Below are positions 22,961 through 32,343 of a stretch of DNA of 64,000 bases, in pieces; within the stretch, counting starts at the first letter, position 1, and the number at the start of each line of letters is the position of its first letter. Both the position numbers and the translations under genes were made by a program. The stretch comes from Cryobacterium sp. CG_9.6 (GTDB taxonomy: Bacteria > Actinomycetota > Actinomycetes > Actinomycetales > Microbacteriaceae): NCBI RefSeq assembly GCF_029893365.1, contig NZ_JARXUZ010000001.1, positions 2,604,001 to 2,668,000 on the forward strand, read 5' to 3'. Below the pieces are notes generated by a model. That model saw only the letters and a program-made list of their open reading frames with translations, ran no database searches and was not told the DNA's origin.

Positions 22961-23917
22961 ATGATCCACTACCTGATCACTCGGCTCTGGCAGTCCGCGA
23001 TCACGCTCATTCTGGCGTCGCTCGTGGTCTTCGTGGGGGTGCGCCAGCTGCCGGGTGATCCGGCCCTCGCCATGGCGGGAGAAGAAGCGACTCCGGAACG
23101 CGTCGAGGCCATCCGGGTTCAACTCGGCCTCAACGAACCTCTCATCACGCAGTACCTCACCTTTCTCGGCAACATGGCTCGCGGTGAACTCGGCAACTCC
23201 ACCCGCACCGGTGCACCGGTGGCCGATCTCATCGCCACGACGTTGCCGGTGACGCTGTGGCTGGCCACGTATGCCATTATCGTGGCCGTGATCGTGGGCG
23301 TCATCCTCGGCGTCATCGCCGAGCGGTATCGCGGACGATGGCCCGAATGGATCGCCAACGGTTTAGCCCTCGTGGGACTGTCGGTACCCAATTTCTGGCT
23401 GGGGATTCTCGCCATCCTCTACCTGTCGGTGACGCTCGGCTGGTTCCCGGCCTCGGGATATGTCCCTATGACCGAGAATCCGCTCACCGCCATCTATCAC
23501 CTCACACTGCCGGCCATCATTCTGGGCACCGGGCTTGCGGCTGTAATCATGCGGCAGACCCGAGCCTCCATGATCGAAACGATGAAGACCGACTACGTGC
23601 GCACGGCCAAGGCAAAGGGACTGAGCGGCAGTCGCGTACTGGTGAGATACGGCCTCCGCAATTCGCTCATCGTGGTGGTGACGATTGTGGGGCTGCAGCT
23701 CGGCGGCCTGATTTCCGGCGCGGTCGTGACCGAGCGCATCTTCGCGCTCCCCGGGTTCGGCAAGCTCACCCTCGACGCCGTGTTCACACGGGACTACCCG
23801 GTGATCCAGGCGGTTGTGCTCATCATCACCGTTGGATACATCCTCATCAACCTCGCCGTCGACATCCTGTATTCCGTGGTCAATCCACGCATCCGAGTGG
23901 GAGGAAGAACCTCGTGA
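22961..23917 (+). CDS. Peptide-type ABC transporter permease (DppB/GsiC-like)
   Basis: A 318-aa membrane protein. The N-terminus MIHYLITRLWQSAITLILAS and the segment LPGDPALAMAGE are characteristic of DppB-type permeases. The EAA-type loop is DYVRTAKAKGLSGSRVLVRY, followed by GLQLGGLISGAVVTERIFAL. About six membrane helices are expected. It starts six bases after the binding-protein stop and overlaps the second permease by four bases. Confidence 0.93.
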   Translation: MIHYLITRLWQSAITLILASLVVFVGVRQLPGDPALAMAGEEATPERVEAIRVQLGLNEPLITQYLTFLGNMARGELGNSTRTGAPVADLIATTLPVTLWLATYAIIVAVIVGVILGVIAERYRGRWPEWIANGLALVGLSVPNFWLGILAILYLSVTLGWFPASGYVPMTENPLTAIYHLTLPAIILGTGLAAVIMRQTRASMIETMKTDYVRTAKAKGLSGSRVLVRYGLRNSLIVVVTIVGLQLGGLISGAVVTERIFALPGFGKLTLDAVFTRDYPVIQAVVLIITVGYILINLAVDILYSVVNPRIRVGGRTS

Positions 23918-24801
23918 CCAGCACAAACACCATCACCCTCGCAACCCACGACCTGGGCAGCGATCGTGGTCGACTCTGGCGCTCGCTGCGACGAAACCCG
24001 CTCGGAATGGCCGGCGGAATCATGCTCGCCGTCGTGGTGCTCGCCGCCCTTCTCGCCCCACTCATCGCGCCCCACGGACCCAGTGAGGTGAACTTCAACG
24101 CACCCTTCCAGCAGCCGGGCACCGTGGGCTACCTGATGGGAACGGATGACCTGGGCCGCGACATCTTCTCCCGCATGCTGTTCGGGATTCGCGTGTCGCT
24201 CCAGGTGGGCGTGCTCTCCGTAGCCCTCGCCGTGGTGATCGGAACCCCCCTCGGGCTCCTCGCCGGGTATTGGAACTGGCTCGACGGCATCATCTCCCGC
24301 CTCACCGACGTGACGCTCGCCTTCCCCTTTCTGATCATTGCTGTTGGCCTCTCCGCTATCAGCGGCCCGAGCCTCACCAATGCAGCAATCGCCCTCGGCG
24401 TTGCCCAGGTTCCCACCATGATCCGAGTGGTGCGTGGCGAAACGCTGCGCATCAAGGAGACCGATTTTGTTCTCGGTGCCCGCACCATGAACGCCTCGGG
24501 GCTGCGGGTCATCTTCCAGCATGTACTGCCCAACTGCGCCTCGGCCATCATCGTGCAGGCCTCCGTCATTATGCCCGTCGCCGTGATCGGTGAGGCGCTG
24601 CTGTCGTTCCTCGGGCTCGGAATCCAGCCGCCAACGGCCAGCCTCGGCATTATGCTGTCCGATGCCCAGCAGTACATCTTTCGATCGCCCACCGCCGCAA
24701 TTTTTCCCGGTGTCGCCATCGCCGTGATCTGCCTCGGTTTCAATCTTGTGGGCGACGCTCTGCGCGACGCCCTCGACCCCACCAACGCAAGCCGAAAGTA
24801 G
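23914..24801 (+). CDS. Peptide-type ABC transporter permease (DppC/GsiD-like)
   Basis: A 295-aa membrane protein, second half of the translocation channel. It has RSLRRNPLGMAGGIMLAVVV at the N-terminus, then the DppC hallmark GTDDLGRDIFSRMLFGIRVS, and the EAA loop DFVLGARTMNASGLRVIFQH. GTG 23914 is chosen because it gives a family-like N-terminus and forms a GTGA overlap with the first permease; the frame is open far upstream but that part is a shadow of the first permease. Confidence 0.93.
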   Translation: MTSTNTITLATHDLGSDRGRLWRSLRRNPLGMAGGIMLAVVVLAALLAPLIAPHGPSEVNFNAPFQQPGTVGYLMGTDDLGRDIFSRMLFGIRVSLQVGVLSVALAVVIGTPLGLLAGYWNWLDGIISRLTDVTLAFPFLIIAVGLSAISGPSLTNAAIALGVAQVPTMIRVVRGETLRIKETDFVLGARTMNASGLRVIFQHVLPNCASAIIVQASVIMPVAVIGEALLSFLGLGIQPPTASLGIMLSDAQQYIFRSPTAAIFPGVAIAVICLGFNLVGDALRDALDPTNASRK

Positions 24802-24806
24802 CCGCC

Positions 24807-26666
24807 GTGACCTTCACCACCCCCACCACCTTCACCACGCGTCCCACACTGCAGGGCACCTTCGGCATGAGCGCATCCACCCACTGGATTGCGACGGCCA
24901 CGGCGCAGGCCGTGCTCGAACGCGGCGGGAATGCCTTTGACGCTGCCGTCGCGGGCGGGTTCGTTCTGCAGGTGGTCGAGCCGCACCTCAACGGACCGGG
25001 CGGCGATCTCACGGGAGTCTTCGCCACCGCAGCCGAGCCGAGCGTTCCCCTCGTGCTCATGGGTCAGGGACCGGCGCCGCTCGCCGCCACCGTGGCCCAC
25101 TACCGCAACGAGGGACTTGAGCTGGTCCCCGGATCCGGGGCCCTCGCGGCGGCCGTTCCCGGAGCAGTCGATGCCTGGCTGCTGCTCCTGCGCGACTACG
25201 GCACTTGGGAACTCGACGCCGTGCTCGCCTTCGCCCTCGGCTATGCCCGCGCCGGCCACCCGATCCTCGGCCGGGTCTGCGACACCATCGCCACGGTCTC
25301 CGAGCTGTTCACCGAGCACTGGCCCACCTCGGCGGCGCAGTGGATGCCGAACGGTCGCGTTCCCCTCGCCGGCGAGCTCGTGACCAATGAGCCGTGGGCC
25401 AGAACCCTGAGCCGGTTGATCGAAACCGCCCAGGCGGCCGGACCCCGCCGCGAGGATCGCATCGATGCGGCCCGCGAGCAGTGGCGTGACGGCTTCGTTG
25501 CCACGGCCATCGCCGAGTTCAACCAGACTCCGCACCGCCACTCCACCGGCACAGACCACGCCGGGGTGATGACCGCTGCAGACATCGCAGCCTTTCAGGC
25601 ATCCGTTGAACCCGCCACCACCGTCACCTTCCGCGGCCACACGATCGCCAAGACCGGAGCCTGGGGCCAGGGACCGGTTTTGTTGCAGATGCTCACCATT
25701 TTGGAGGGCTTCGATGACGACCATCTTGACCCCTCCACGGCGCTCGGCGTGCACACGATCATCGAGGCCGAAAAGCTCGCACTCGCGGATCGCGATGCGT
25801 ACTACGGTGACGGCGATGTTCCCCTCGACGTACTGCTCTCGAGCAGCTATGCCACCGTTCGACGAGCGCTCATCACCGATCAGGCCTCCCACGAGTGGCG
25901 CCCCGGGGTGCTGGCGGGGCATACTTCCTTCACTCCGCCGATGCGCACCGAGTATCTTCCCCCCGCGCTCGTTCACCTCGGCGGAGACGTGACCTTTGCC
26001 GGAGTGGGCGAGCCCACGGTCGCAGCGCCGGCCGCGGCATCCGCTGGCGAAGCCATCACCATGCCCACCGGAGAGATGCGCGGCGACACGTGCCACATTG
26101 ATGTGGTGGACCAGTGGGGCAACATGGTCTCGGTGACACCGTCCGGCGGCTGGCTCCAGTCCTCCCCCACCATGTCAGAACTGGGATTCTGCCTGGGTTC
26201 ACGGCTGCAGATGACCTGGCTCGAATCGGGATCACCCTCCACGCTCACACCCGGGAAGCGCCCGCGCACCACGCTGACGCCCACGCTCGTGCTCAAGGAC
26301 GGCGTCCCCGTGGCGGCCCTCGGCTCCCCCGGCGGCGACCAGCAGGACCAGTGGCAACTGCTTTATCTACTGCGCACCATTGTGGGGGGCTACACCCCAC
26401 AGCAGGCGATCGATGCGCCGGCCTTCCACACGACATCGTTTCCCGGCTCGTTCTGGCCCCGCACCTGGACACCGGGTGGCGCCGTGGTGGAGGACCGCCT
26501 CGGCGAGGCCGTGATTGCCAACCTTGAACAGCACGGCCACCTGATTACCCGAGCGGGTGACTGGTCACTCGGTCGGCTCTCGTCGGTGACGAGTGACCCC
26601 GAGACCGGCCTGCTTCAGGCCGCCGCGAACCCCCGAGGAGCACAGGGCTATGCCGCAGGACGCTAG
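24807..26666 (+). CDS. Gamma-glutamyltransferase-family Ntn-hydrolase
   Basis: A 619-aa member of the gamma-glutamyltransferase family, which cleaves gamma-glutamyl bonds (for example in glutathione) after autoprocessing into two subunits. The N-terminal part has ATAQAVLERGGNAFDAAVA and PHLNGPGGDLTGVF. The presumed autoprocessing and catalytic Thr428 is in GDTCHIDVVD; most family members have TTH where this protein has TCH. The small-subunit part continues with SVTPSGGWLQSSPTMSELGF and LGSPGGDQQDQWQL. No signal peptide is visible, so it probably works in the cytoplasm on imported substrate. GTG 24807 starts five bases after the permease stop. Confidence 0.88.
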   Translation: MTFTTPTTFTTRPTLQGTFGMSASTHWIATATAQAVLERGGNAFDAAVAGGFVLQVVEPHLNGPGGDLTGVFATAAEPSVPLVLMGQGPAPLAATVAHYRNEGLELVPGSGALAAAVPGAVDAWLLLLRDYGTWELDAVLAFALGYARAGHPILGRVCDTIATVSELFTEHWPTSAAQWMPNGRVPLAGELVTNEPWARTLSRLIETAQAAGPRREDRIDAAREQWRDGFVATAIAEFNQTPHRHSTGTDHAGVMTAADIAAFQASVEPATTVTFRGHTIAKTGAWGQGPVLLQMLTILEGFDDDHLDPSTALGVHTIIEAEKLALADRDAYYGDGDVPLDVLLSSSYATVRRALITDQASHEWRPGVLAGHTSFTPPMRTEYLPPALVHLGGDVTFAGVGEPTVAAPAAASAGEAITMPTGEMRGDTCHIDVVDQWGNMVSVTPSGGWLQSSPTMSELGFCLGSRLQMTWLESGSPSTLTPGKRPRTTLTPTLVLKDGVPVAALGSPGGDQQDQWQLLYLLRTIVGGYTPQQAIDAPAFHTTSFPGSFWPRTWTPGGAVVEDRLGEAVIANLEQHGHLITRAGDWSLGRLSSVTSDPETGLLQAAANPRGAQGYAAGR

Positions 26667-28386
26667 AACCACCGCCAGCACTTCGACCGCGACCACCGAC
26701 GAGACCACGACCGGCCCCGGAACGGTGCTGCTGGACGTTCAGGACCTCGAAGTGTCCTTCGGCGCCGACCCTCGACCCGTGGTGCACCGCGTCAGCTTCC
26801 AGCTGCGTCGCGGCGAGCGCGTGGCCATTGTGGGCCAGTCCGGTAGCGGCAAGTCCACGATCGTGGGCGCCCTCCTGCGTCTGTTGCCCGGGGACGGCCA
26901 GATCACCCACGGGCACATTCACCTCGGTTCCCACGTTGAGGGGATTGAAATTTCGTCGGCGACCGAGAAGCGGATGCGCGGCATCCGTGGGCGTCGAGTG
27001 GCTCTCGTGCCGCAAGACCCGGCCGCAAATCTGAATCCGTCCATGAAGGTGGGGGCTCAGATCAGCGATGCTCTCGCGAGCAACGGTGAACGTAACGGGC
27101 TACGCACCCGCGCTGCTCGCACGGAACGGGTGATCGAGCTGATGACCGAGGCCGGTATTCCCGACGCCGCGCGACGGGCCAAACAGTACCCGCATGAGTT
27201 TTCTGGCGGAATGCGCCAACGCATGCTGATTGCTATCGCGCTGGCCGGCGAACCCGAGCTGCTCATCGCTGACGAACCCACCTCGGCTCTTGATGTGACC
27301 GTGCAACGACAGATTCTCAATCATTTGCAGACCCTGGTTGATGCGCGGGGCACGACGCTGCTGTTTGTGACCCACGACCTGGGTTTGGCCGCCGACAGAA
27401 CGGACCGCATCATCGTTATGTCGGAGGGACGGATCGTTGAGGTGGGCACACCCCGGGAAATCCTGCTCTCCCCCCAGCAGGACTATACGAAGCGCCTCGT
27501 CGCCGCGGCACCGACGCTCGGAACGCCGCCCGACTCCGGGCCGCTGAGCGTCGCATCCGTGGTGGCGCGCGACCAGTTCGCCGCGCCTCCGGTGGCTGAC
27601 TCACCGCCCATTCTTGCCGTGGCGAACCTGGTGAAGGAGTTCGCTTTGCGCGGACAGCGCGGTTCCCTGGTGCGCGCCGTCGATGATGTGTCCTTCTCGG
27701 TGCAGCGGGGAACCACCACGGCGATCGTGGGCGAATCGGGGTCAGGGAAAACGACCATTGCCCGCATCATCCTCGGCCTGGAAAGCGCCACCAGCGGTAC
27801 AGCCCTCGTGGCTGGCCGCGGCATCTCGGCCAGTCATGCCCGGGACCGCAAGGCGCTCCGCCGCATGGTGCAGCCCGTGTTCCAGGACCCCTACGCGTCG
27901 CTTGATCCCACGTACAGTATCGAGCGGTTGATCGATGAGCCCCTGCGCATTTTTCACGTGGGCGACCGGGCCAGCAGGCGTGCGCGGGTGGCCGAGCTGC
28001 TTGATCAGGTGGCTCTCTCGCGTGCGGTGGCGCAGCGTCGACCGAACGAACTCTCCGGCGGGCAGCGACAGCGGGTCGCCATTGCGCGCGCTCTCGCGCT
28101 CGAACCGCAGGTGCTCATTTGCGATGAGGCCGTCTCGGCCCTGGACGTTCTGGTGCAGGAGCAGATTCTGTCCCTGCTCCAGGACCTGCAGCAGCGCCTC
28201 GGCCTCAGCTATCTCTTCATCACACACGATCTCGCCGTGGTGCGGCAGATTGCGCATAATGTGGTGGTGATGAAGTCGGGCAAAGTGGTGGAGAACGGTG
28301 ACGTGAACCAGATCTTCCTGGCACCCGACGACGCCTATACCCACGAACTCCTAGGAGCAATACCCGGTGCTGCCTTCGCCCACTGA
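26650..28386 (+). CDS. Fused double ATP-binding protein of the peptide-type ABC transporter (GsiA-like)
   Basis: A 578-aa protein with two complete ABC ATPase domains in tandem. Domain 1 (about residues 25-290) has Walker A GQSGSGKST, signature FSGGMRQRM and Walker B LLIADEPTSALD. Domain 2 (about 320-575) has GESGSGKTT, LSGGQRQRV and VLICDEAVSALD. One chain can energise both permeases, as in E. coli GsiA. ATG 26650 overlaps the end of the upstream gene and has GAGGAG before it. The downstream GntR gene overlaps its 3' end. Confidence 0.92.
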   Translation: MPQDARTTASTSTATTDETTTGPGTVLLDVQDLEVSFGADPRPVVHRVSFQLRRGERVAIVGQSGSGKSTIVGALLRLLPGDGQITHGHIHLGSHVEGIEISSATEKRMRGIRGRRVALVPQDPAANLNPSMKVGAQISDALASNGERNGLRTRAARTERVIELMTEAGIPDAARRAKQYPHEFSGGMRQRMLIAIALAGEPELLIADEPTSALDVTVQRQILNHLQTLVDARGTTLLFVTHDLGLAADRTDRIIVMSEGRIVEVGTPREILLSPQQDYTKRLVAAAPTLGTPPDSGPLSVASVVARDQFAAPPVADSPPILAVANLVKEFALRGQRGSLVRAVDDVSFSVQRGTTTAIVGESGSGKTTIARIILGLESATSGTALVAGRGISASHARDRKALRRMVQPVFQDPYASLDPTYSIERLIDEPLRIFHVGDRASRRARVAELLDQVALSRAVAQRRPNELSGGQRQRVAIARALALEPQVLICDEAVSALDVLVQEQILSLLQDLQQRLGLSYLFITHDLAVVRQIAHNVVVMKSGKVVENGDVNQIFLAPDDAYTHELLGAIPGAAFAH

Positions 28387-29059
28387 CCCCATTTCCCTCC
28401 CGCCGTTTCGCGTGCAGGACGCCATTCGCGCCGACATTGTTCTCGGTACCCTTGCACCGGGAAGTCGCATCACGGAGACCGCACTGGCCACGGCCTACGG
28501 CACCTCGCGGGTTCCGGTGCGTGAAGCCCTGCACGCCCTCGAGGCGGAAGGGTTCGTCGAGTCCACGCCCTACGTGGGCTCGCGAGTCTGCGAGATTCCG
28601 GTGGCCGACGCCGACGACCTCTTTGCCATTCGCGAGGTCCTCGAATCCGCCATCTCTCGGCGGGCGGCAGAACGGTCGCGCGCGCAGTTCTCCGCCGCAG
28701 CACCGTTTTCGGACTGGGCGCCGACCCGCCGCCGCCTTGCTGGCATTCTCGATGCCGGCGACAGGGCGGTAGCCACCGATTCTCTCGAAACGCTGCCGGA
28801 GCTGAACGGACAGTTTCATCTGGGACTGGCTGAACTCAGCGCGAGTGCATCGTTGACCCTGTTGCTTCGTCAGATCTCACGCAAGATTGAATGGCTCTAC
28901 GCGGCCGACATCCACTCTCGGGGCAAGCGACTGTGGGACGATCATCGACCGATCATGGCCGCCATCGACGCCGGAGATTCGGACCGGGCCAAGCAGCTCA
29001 TGGCCACGCACGTGTGTCGTGCCCGCGTGGGTTATCTGAGCAGATTCGGCCAGGCATAA
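28367..29059 (+). CDS. GntR-family regulator (FadR/FCD type)
   Basis: A 230-aa regulator with an N-terminal winged helix-turn-helix (RVQDAIRADIVLGTLAPGSR, ETALATAYGTSRVPVREALH) and a C-terminal all-helical FCD sensor domain (FAIREVLESAISRRAAE, LNGQFHLGLAEL, DDHRPIMAAIDAGDSDRAKQ). It is the last gene of the import operon, overlapping the ATPase gene by 20 bp. It probably controls the operon by binding near 21227-21266. GTG 28367 has TAGGAG upstream. Confidence 0.88.
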   Translation: MLPSPTDPISLPPFRVQDAIRADIVLGTLAPGSRITETALATAYGTSRVPVREALHALEAEGFVESTPYVGSRVCEIPVADADDLFAIREVLESAISRRAAERSRAQFSAAAPFSDWAPTRRRLAGILDAGDRAVATDSLETLPELNGQFHLGLAELSASASLTLLLRQISRKIEWLYAADIHSRGKRLWDDHRPIMAAIDAGDSDRAKQLMATHVCRARVGYLSRFGQA

Positions 29060-29188
29060 AACCGGCAGTCTAGTGTCGTCAGATGCTCTACCGCTATCCC
29101 CCAAGCGGGAGAAGACCGCGTGGCCCAGACCGACGTATGGTGGAAGTGTCGGATGAATCACCACGATTCGGCGATGGGAAGGATTCTC

Positions 29189-29371
29189 GTGAAGATGCTA
29201 CAGATTGAATGCCCAGAGTGCAACCAACTGGTCTGGATCACGTCGGATACGCGCTTCGCCACTTATCACTCGAGAGAGAGCTCCACCGAGGACTGCCCCG
29301 GTTCACGCACCATCATTCCCGTGCCTCCGAAGATTTCCGCACGACGAAAGAGCGTCAGCACGACACGTTAG
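29189..29371 (+). CDS. Small zinc-ribbon-like protein of unknown function
   Basis: A 60-aa protein beginning VKMLQIECPECNQLVWIT. The CPEC pair, with a later Cys in EDCPGSR and a nearby His, suggests a small metal-binding ribbon. The tail is basic. GTG 29189 is chosen because AAGG lies at a good distance; the frame remains open to a GTG at 29120 and an ATG at 29153. I do not know its function. It lies between the GntR gene and oligopeptidase B. Confidence 0.55.
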   Translation: MKMLQIECPECNQLVWITSDTRFATYHSRESSTEDCPGSRTIIPVPPKISARRKSVSTTR

Positions 29372-29397
29372 GCCGGTCTGCGGACGTACTCTTGAGC

Positions 29398-31518
29398 ATG
29401 AGCACTCCTCCCCTGGCGGCGCAAAAACCGCAGCAGCGTATCCATCACGACGATGTCGTTGTCGATAACTACGAGTGGTTGCGGAACAAGGAAAACCCCG
29501 AGGTGATCGGTCATCTCGAGGCTGAAAACGCCTACACCGCCGTGCGCACGAATCATCTTGAGCTTCTGCAGGAACAACTTTTCGAAGAGATCAAGGGTCG
29601 CACCCAGGAGACTGACCTGAGTGTTCCAGTGCGCCGCGGCGACTGGTGGTACTACACCCGCACCGTCGAGGGCCACGAGTACGGCATTCACTGCCGCGCA
29701 CCGATCACCGCGCCGGGCGACTGGGTTCCACCCGTTCTGCACCCGGGTGTTGGCGGCACGCTGCCCGGTGAGCAGGTTCTGCTCGACGACAATCTGGAGG
29801 CGGCCGACCACGACTTCTACTCTCTGGGTAGCTTCGACCTGAGCGCCGACGGCAGCATGCTGCTGTACGCCATCGATGTGGAGGGCGACGAGCGGTACAC
29901 GATCCGCGTGCGCACCATCGCCACGGGTGACAACCTGCCCGATGAGATTTCCAACACCAGCGCGGGCGCCCTGTTCGACCCGAGTGGCCAGTACCTGTTC
30001 TACACAACGGTCGACGAGGCGTGGCGGCCGGACACCGTGTGGCGTCACGAAATCGGTGCCGCGGCATCCGCTGACGTGCAGGTGTTCACCGAACCCGACG
30101 AACGCTTCTGGGTGGGCGTTGGACTCACACGGAGCCGTAAGTACCTCATGATTGAGGCCGGGTCCAGCGTGACCACGGAGACACACCTGCTGGATAGCGC
30201 CGACCCCACCGGCGAGTTCACCGTGGTGTGGCCCCGACACGAGGGCGTCGAGTATGACGTGGAACACGCCGTGATCGACGGAGAAGACCGCCTTCTTATT
30301 GTGCATAACCATCAGGCGATCAATTTCGAACTCGTGAGCGTTCTGGCCGCCGACCCGCTCGGTGACAAGCGCATGCTTCTGGCCCACAACCCAGACATTC
30401 GTCTCGAAAGCGTTGACGCGTTTCGCGACTTCATCGTGGTGGAGTACCGCCGAGACGGCCTGACACGGGTGGCGGTCGACCGCCCCGGCGGAGTGCTCAC
30501 CGAGATCACCTTCGACGAAGCCCTGTTCACCGTGGGGAGTTCCGGCAACCCGGAATGGACCCAGCCCACCGTGCGTCTGGGTTATACGAGCTTTGTCACC
30601 CCGGGAACGGTCTATGACTACGTCGTCGATACGGGTGAGCTCCGCATGCTCAAGCAACAGCCGGTGCTGGGTGGGTACGATCCGTCCCTGTTCGAGCAGC
30701 GCCGGGAGTGGGCCACTGCCGCCGACGGCACCCGCATCCCCCTCTCCCTCGTTTTTCGGCGCGACCTCGTGACTCCCGGGACCCCCGCGCCCACCCTGCT
30801 CTACGGCTATGGTTCCTACGAGCACAGTATCGATCCGGGCTTCGGTATTCCTCGTCTCAGCCTCCTTGATCGGGGCATGATCTTCGCTATTGCGCACGTT
30901 CGTGGGGGTGGCGAGCTGGGCCGCACCTGGTACGAGCAGGGAAAGACACACCAGAAGCGCAACACCTTCACCGATTTCATCGCCTGCGCCGAGCACCTGA
31001 TCGACGAGGGTTACACCACGCCCGATCGCCTCGTGGCCGAGGGGGGAAGTGCCGGCGGCCTCCTCGTGGGTGCGGTGGCCAACATGGCACCGGAGCTCTT
31101 TGCGGGAATTCTCGCTGTGGTGCCTTTCGTCGATGCCCTCACCTCGATTCTCGACCCGTCGCTGCCGCTCACGGTAATCGAGTGGGACGAGTGGGGAGAC
31201 CCCCTGCACAACCCCGAGGTCTACGCCTACATGAAGTCGTACTCACCCGTGGAGAATGTGCGCCAGACGCACTATCCACGCATTCTCGCGGTCACCAGCC
31301 TCAACGACACGAGGGTCTTGTATGTTGAGCCGGCTAAGTGGGTGGCCCGTCTTCGCGAGGTGGGAGCGGATGCCCTCCTTAAGACCGAAATGTCAGCCGG
31401 CCACGGCGGCGTGTCGGGCCGGTACAGCGCGTGGCGGGAGCGGGCCTTCAACTATGCCTGGGTCATCGACGTGGCCGGCGCGCATCCGACCGGAGAAGGA
31501 CTCACCGCCGTCGACTGA
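29398..31518 (+). CDS. ptrB: Oligopeptidase B (prolyl oligopeptidase family S9A)
   Basis: A 706-aa serine peptidase that cleaves short peptides after basic residues in the cytoplasm. The N-terminal part starts with PQQRIHHDDVVVDNYEWLRN and forms the beta-propeller that limits substrate size. The C-terminal hydrolase domain has the nucleophile in EGGSAGGLLVG (Ser551), the Asp in SLNDTRVLY and the His in SAGHGGVSGR. ATG 29398 follows TACTCT by five bases and has no ribosome binding site, so it may be leaderless. The frame is open upstream but those codons overlap the small gene. Confidence 0.92.
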   Translation: MSTPPLAAQKPQQRIHHDDVVVDNYEWLRNKENPEVIGHLEAENAYTAVRTNHLELLQEQLFEEIKGRTQETDLSVPVRRGDWWYYTRTVEGHEYGIHCRAPITAPGDWVPPVLHPGVGGTLPGEQVLLDDNLEAADHDFYSLGSFDLSADGSMLLYAIDVEGDERYTIRVRTIATGDNLPDEISNTSAGALFDPSGQYLFYTTVDEAWRPDTVWRHEIGAAASADVQVFTEPDERFWVGVGLTRSRKYLMIEAGSSVTTETHLLDSADPTGEFTVVWPRHEGVEYDVEHAVIDGEDRLLIVHNHQAINFELVSVLAADPLGDKRMLLAHNPDIRLESVDAFRDFIVVEYRRDGLTRVAVDRPGGVLTEITFDEALFTVGSSGNPEWTQPTVRLGYTSFVTPGTVYDYVVDTGELRMLKQQPVLGGYDPSLFEQRREWATAADGTRIPLSLVFRRDLVTPGTPAPTLLYGYGSYEHSIDPGFGIPRLSLLDRGMIFAIAHVRGGGELGRTWYEQGKTHQKRNTFTDFIACAEHLIDEGYTTPDRLVAEGGSAGGLLVGAVANMAPELFAGILAVVPFVDALTSILDPSLPLTVIEWDEWGDPLHNPEVYAYMKSYSPVENVRQTHYPRILAVTSLNDTRVLYVEPAKWVARLREVGADALLKTEMSAGHGGVSGRYSAWRERAFNYAWVIDVAGAHPTGEGLTAVD

Positions 31519-31633
31519 TCGGCGTGCTCCCCACGATTCTCGGTCGGATTACTGCTGGCCCCTTCACGCGGGAGCACCGAGGGTCGTATCCTGTAGTGGC
31601 ACAGACTACGAGGGCCAGAGAGGCCGGTCGAGC

Positions 31634-32305
31634 ATGCCACATCATGGGTTTTTCTCAAACCCTGGCTACGACGGCTCTGTGTGCGCCCAATTCGTGAAGG
31701 CGCTCCCAATCTCCGGTGCTGGCGTTTCCGTATTTGGTACAGCGCTCCCGGAAACCTCTATCTGTTCCAGCAATTCACGAGCGGCTGAGCTTGAGGAACT
31801 CCAGTTTGATCTGGGCGAGGGTCCGCGCTGGGAAGCCGTGCGCACCAGACGGCCCGTTTTTGTTCCCTCCCTCCGAAGCCACCCCCACACGCTGTGGCCG
31901 GTCTACGGCAAAGCCATTATGCTCCTCGATGTTCAGGCCCTCTTCGTTTTTCCTCTCATCATCGGTGCCATTGACGTGGGGGTGGTGGAGCTTCACAGCA
32001 CAGAACCCAGCATGCTGAGCGCGAAGGACATCACCACCGCCACCGCGCTGGTTGATCAGGCGGCGTGGTCCCTCTTGAACGTTGTGCTCACCTGGAATGA
32101 GCAGGATCAGAAGACCCCCCAGGCGCTATCGCCTGTCGGTCGCCGGGAAATCCATCAGGCCACCGGAATGGTTCTCGTGCAGTTGGGGTCAACCGCCACC
32201 GAGGCGTTGCTTCGTCTGCGTGCGCACGCTTTTCTCCACGGCATGTCCGTGCGGAACGTCGCCCAGGAAGTCGTGGCCCGCACTCTGGTTTTCGCCCAAG
32301 ATTAG
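31634..32305 (+). CDS. GAF/ANTAR-domain regulator (first of two)
   Basis: A 223-aa protein with a GAF-like sensor (ALPISGAGVSVFG, LQFDLGEGPRWEAVRTRRPV, VFPLIIGAIDVGVVELHS) and a C-terminal ANTAR RNA-binding domain (GRREIHQATGMVLVQLGSTA, EALLRLRAHAFLHGMSVRNV). ANTAR proteins act as antiterminators on paired RNA stem-loops. ATG 31634 is the first plausible start; TATCCT (31587-31592) may be its -10. A second GAF/ANTAR gene starts 38 bp after its stop. Target transcripts are unknown. Confidence 0.82.
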   Translation: MPHHGFFSNPGYDGSVCAQFVKALPISGAGVSVFGTALPETSICSSNSRAAELEELQFDLGEGPRWEAVRTRRPVFVPSLRSHPHTLWPVYGKAIMLLDVQALFVFPLIIGAIDVGVVELHSTEPSMLSAKDITTATALVDQAAWSLLNVVLTWNEQDQKTPQALSPVGRREIHQATGMVLVQLGSTATEALLRLRAHAFLHGMSVRNVAQEVVARTLVFAQD

Positions 32306-32331
32306 GAGTTCCTTCCCAGCAATTTTGGTTT

Positions 32332-32337
32332 TATGAT
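32332..32337 (+). promoter_or_regulatory. Probable -10 hexamer of a leaderless GAF/ANTAR transcript
   Basis: TATGAT lies 6 nt before ATG 32344 with no ribosome binding site in between. The second ANTAR gene is therefore likely transcribed on its own and translated from the first base. Confidence 0.5.
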
Positions 32338-32343
32338 GTCACT

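Noticed and set aside
23257-23913. Longer N-terminus for the second permease
   Set aside because: The extra 219 codons are out of frame with, and fully covered by, the first permease. GTG 23914 gives a normal DppC start.
24129-26096. 655-codon open frame on the minus strand over the permease and GGT genes
   Set aside because: It is a shadow of two clear genes, with low-complexity Gly/Arg-rich translation.
29368-31209. 613-codon open frame antisense to oligopeptidase B
   Set aside because: The sense frame has all catalytic motifs; the antisense translation shows no domain.
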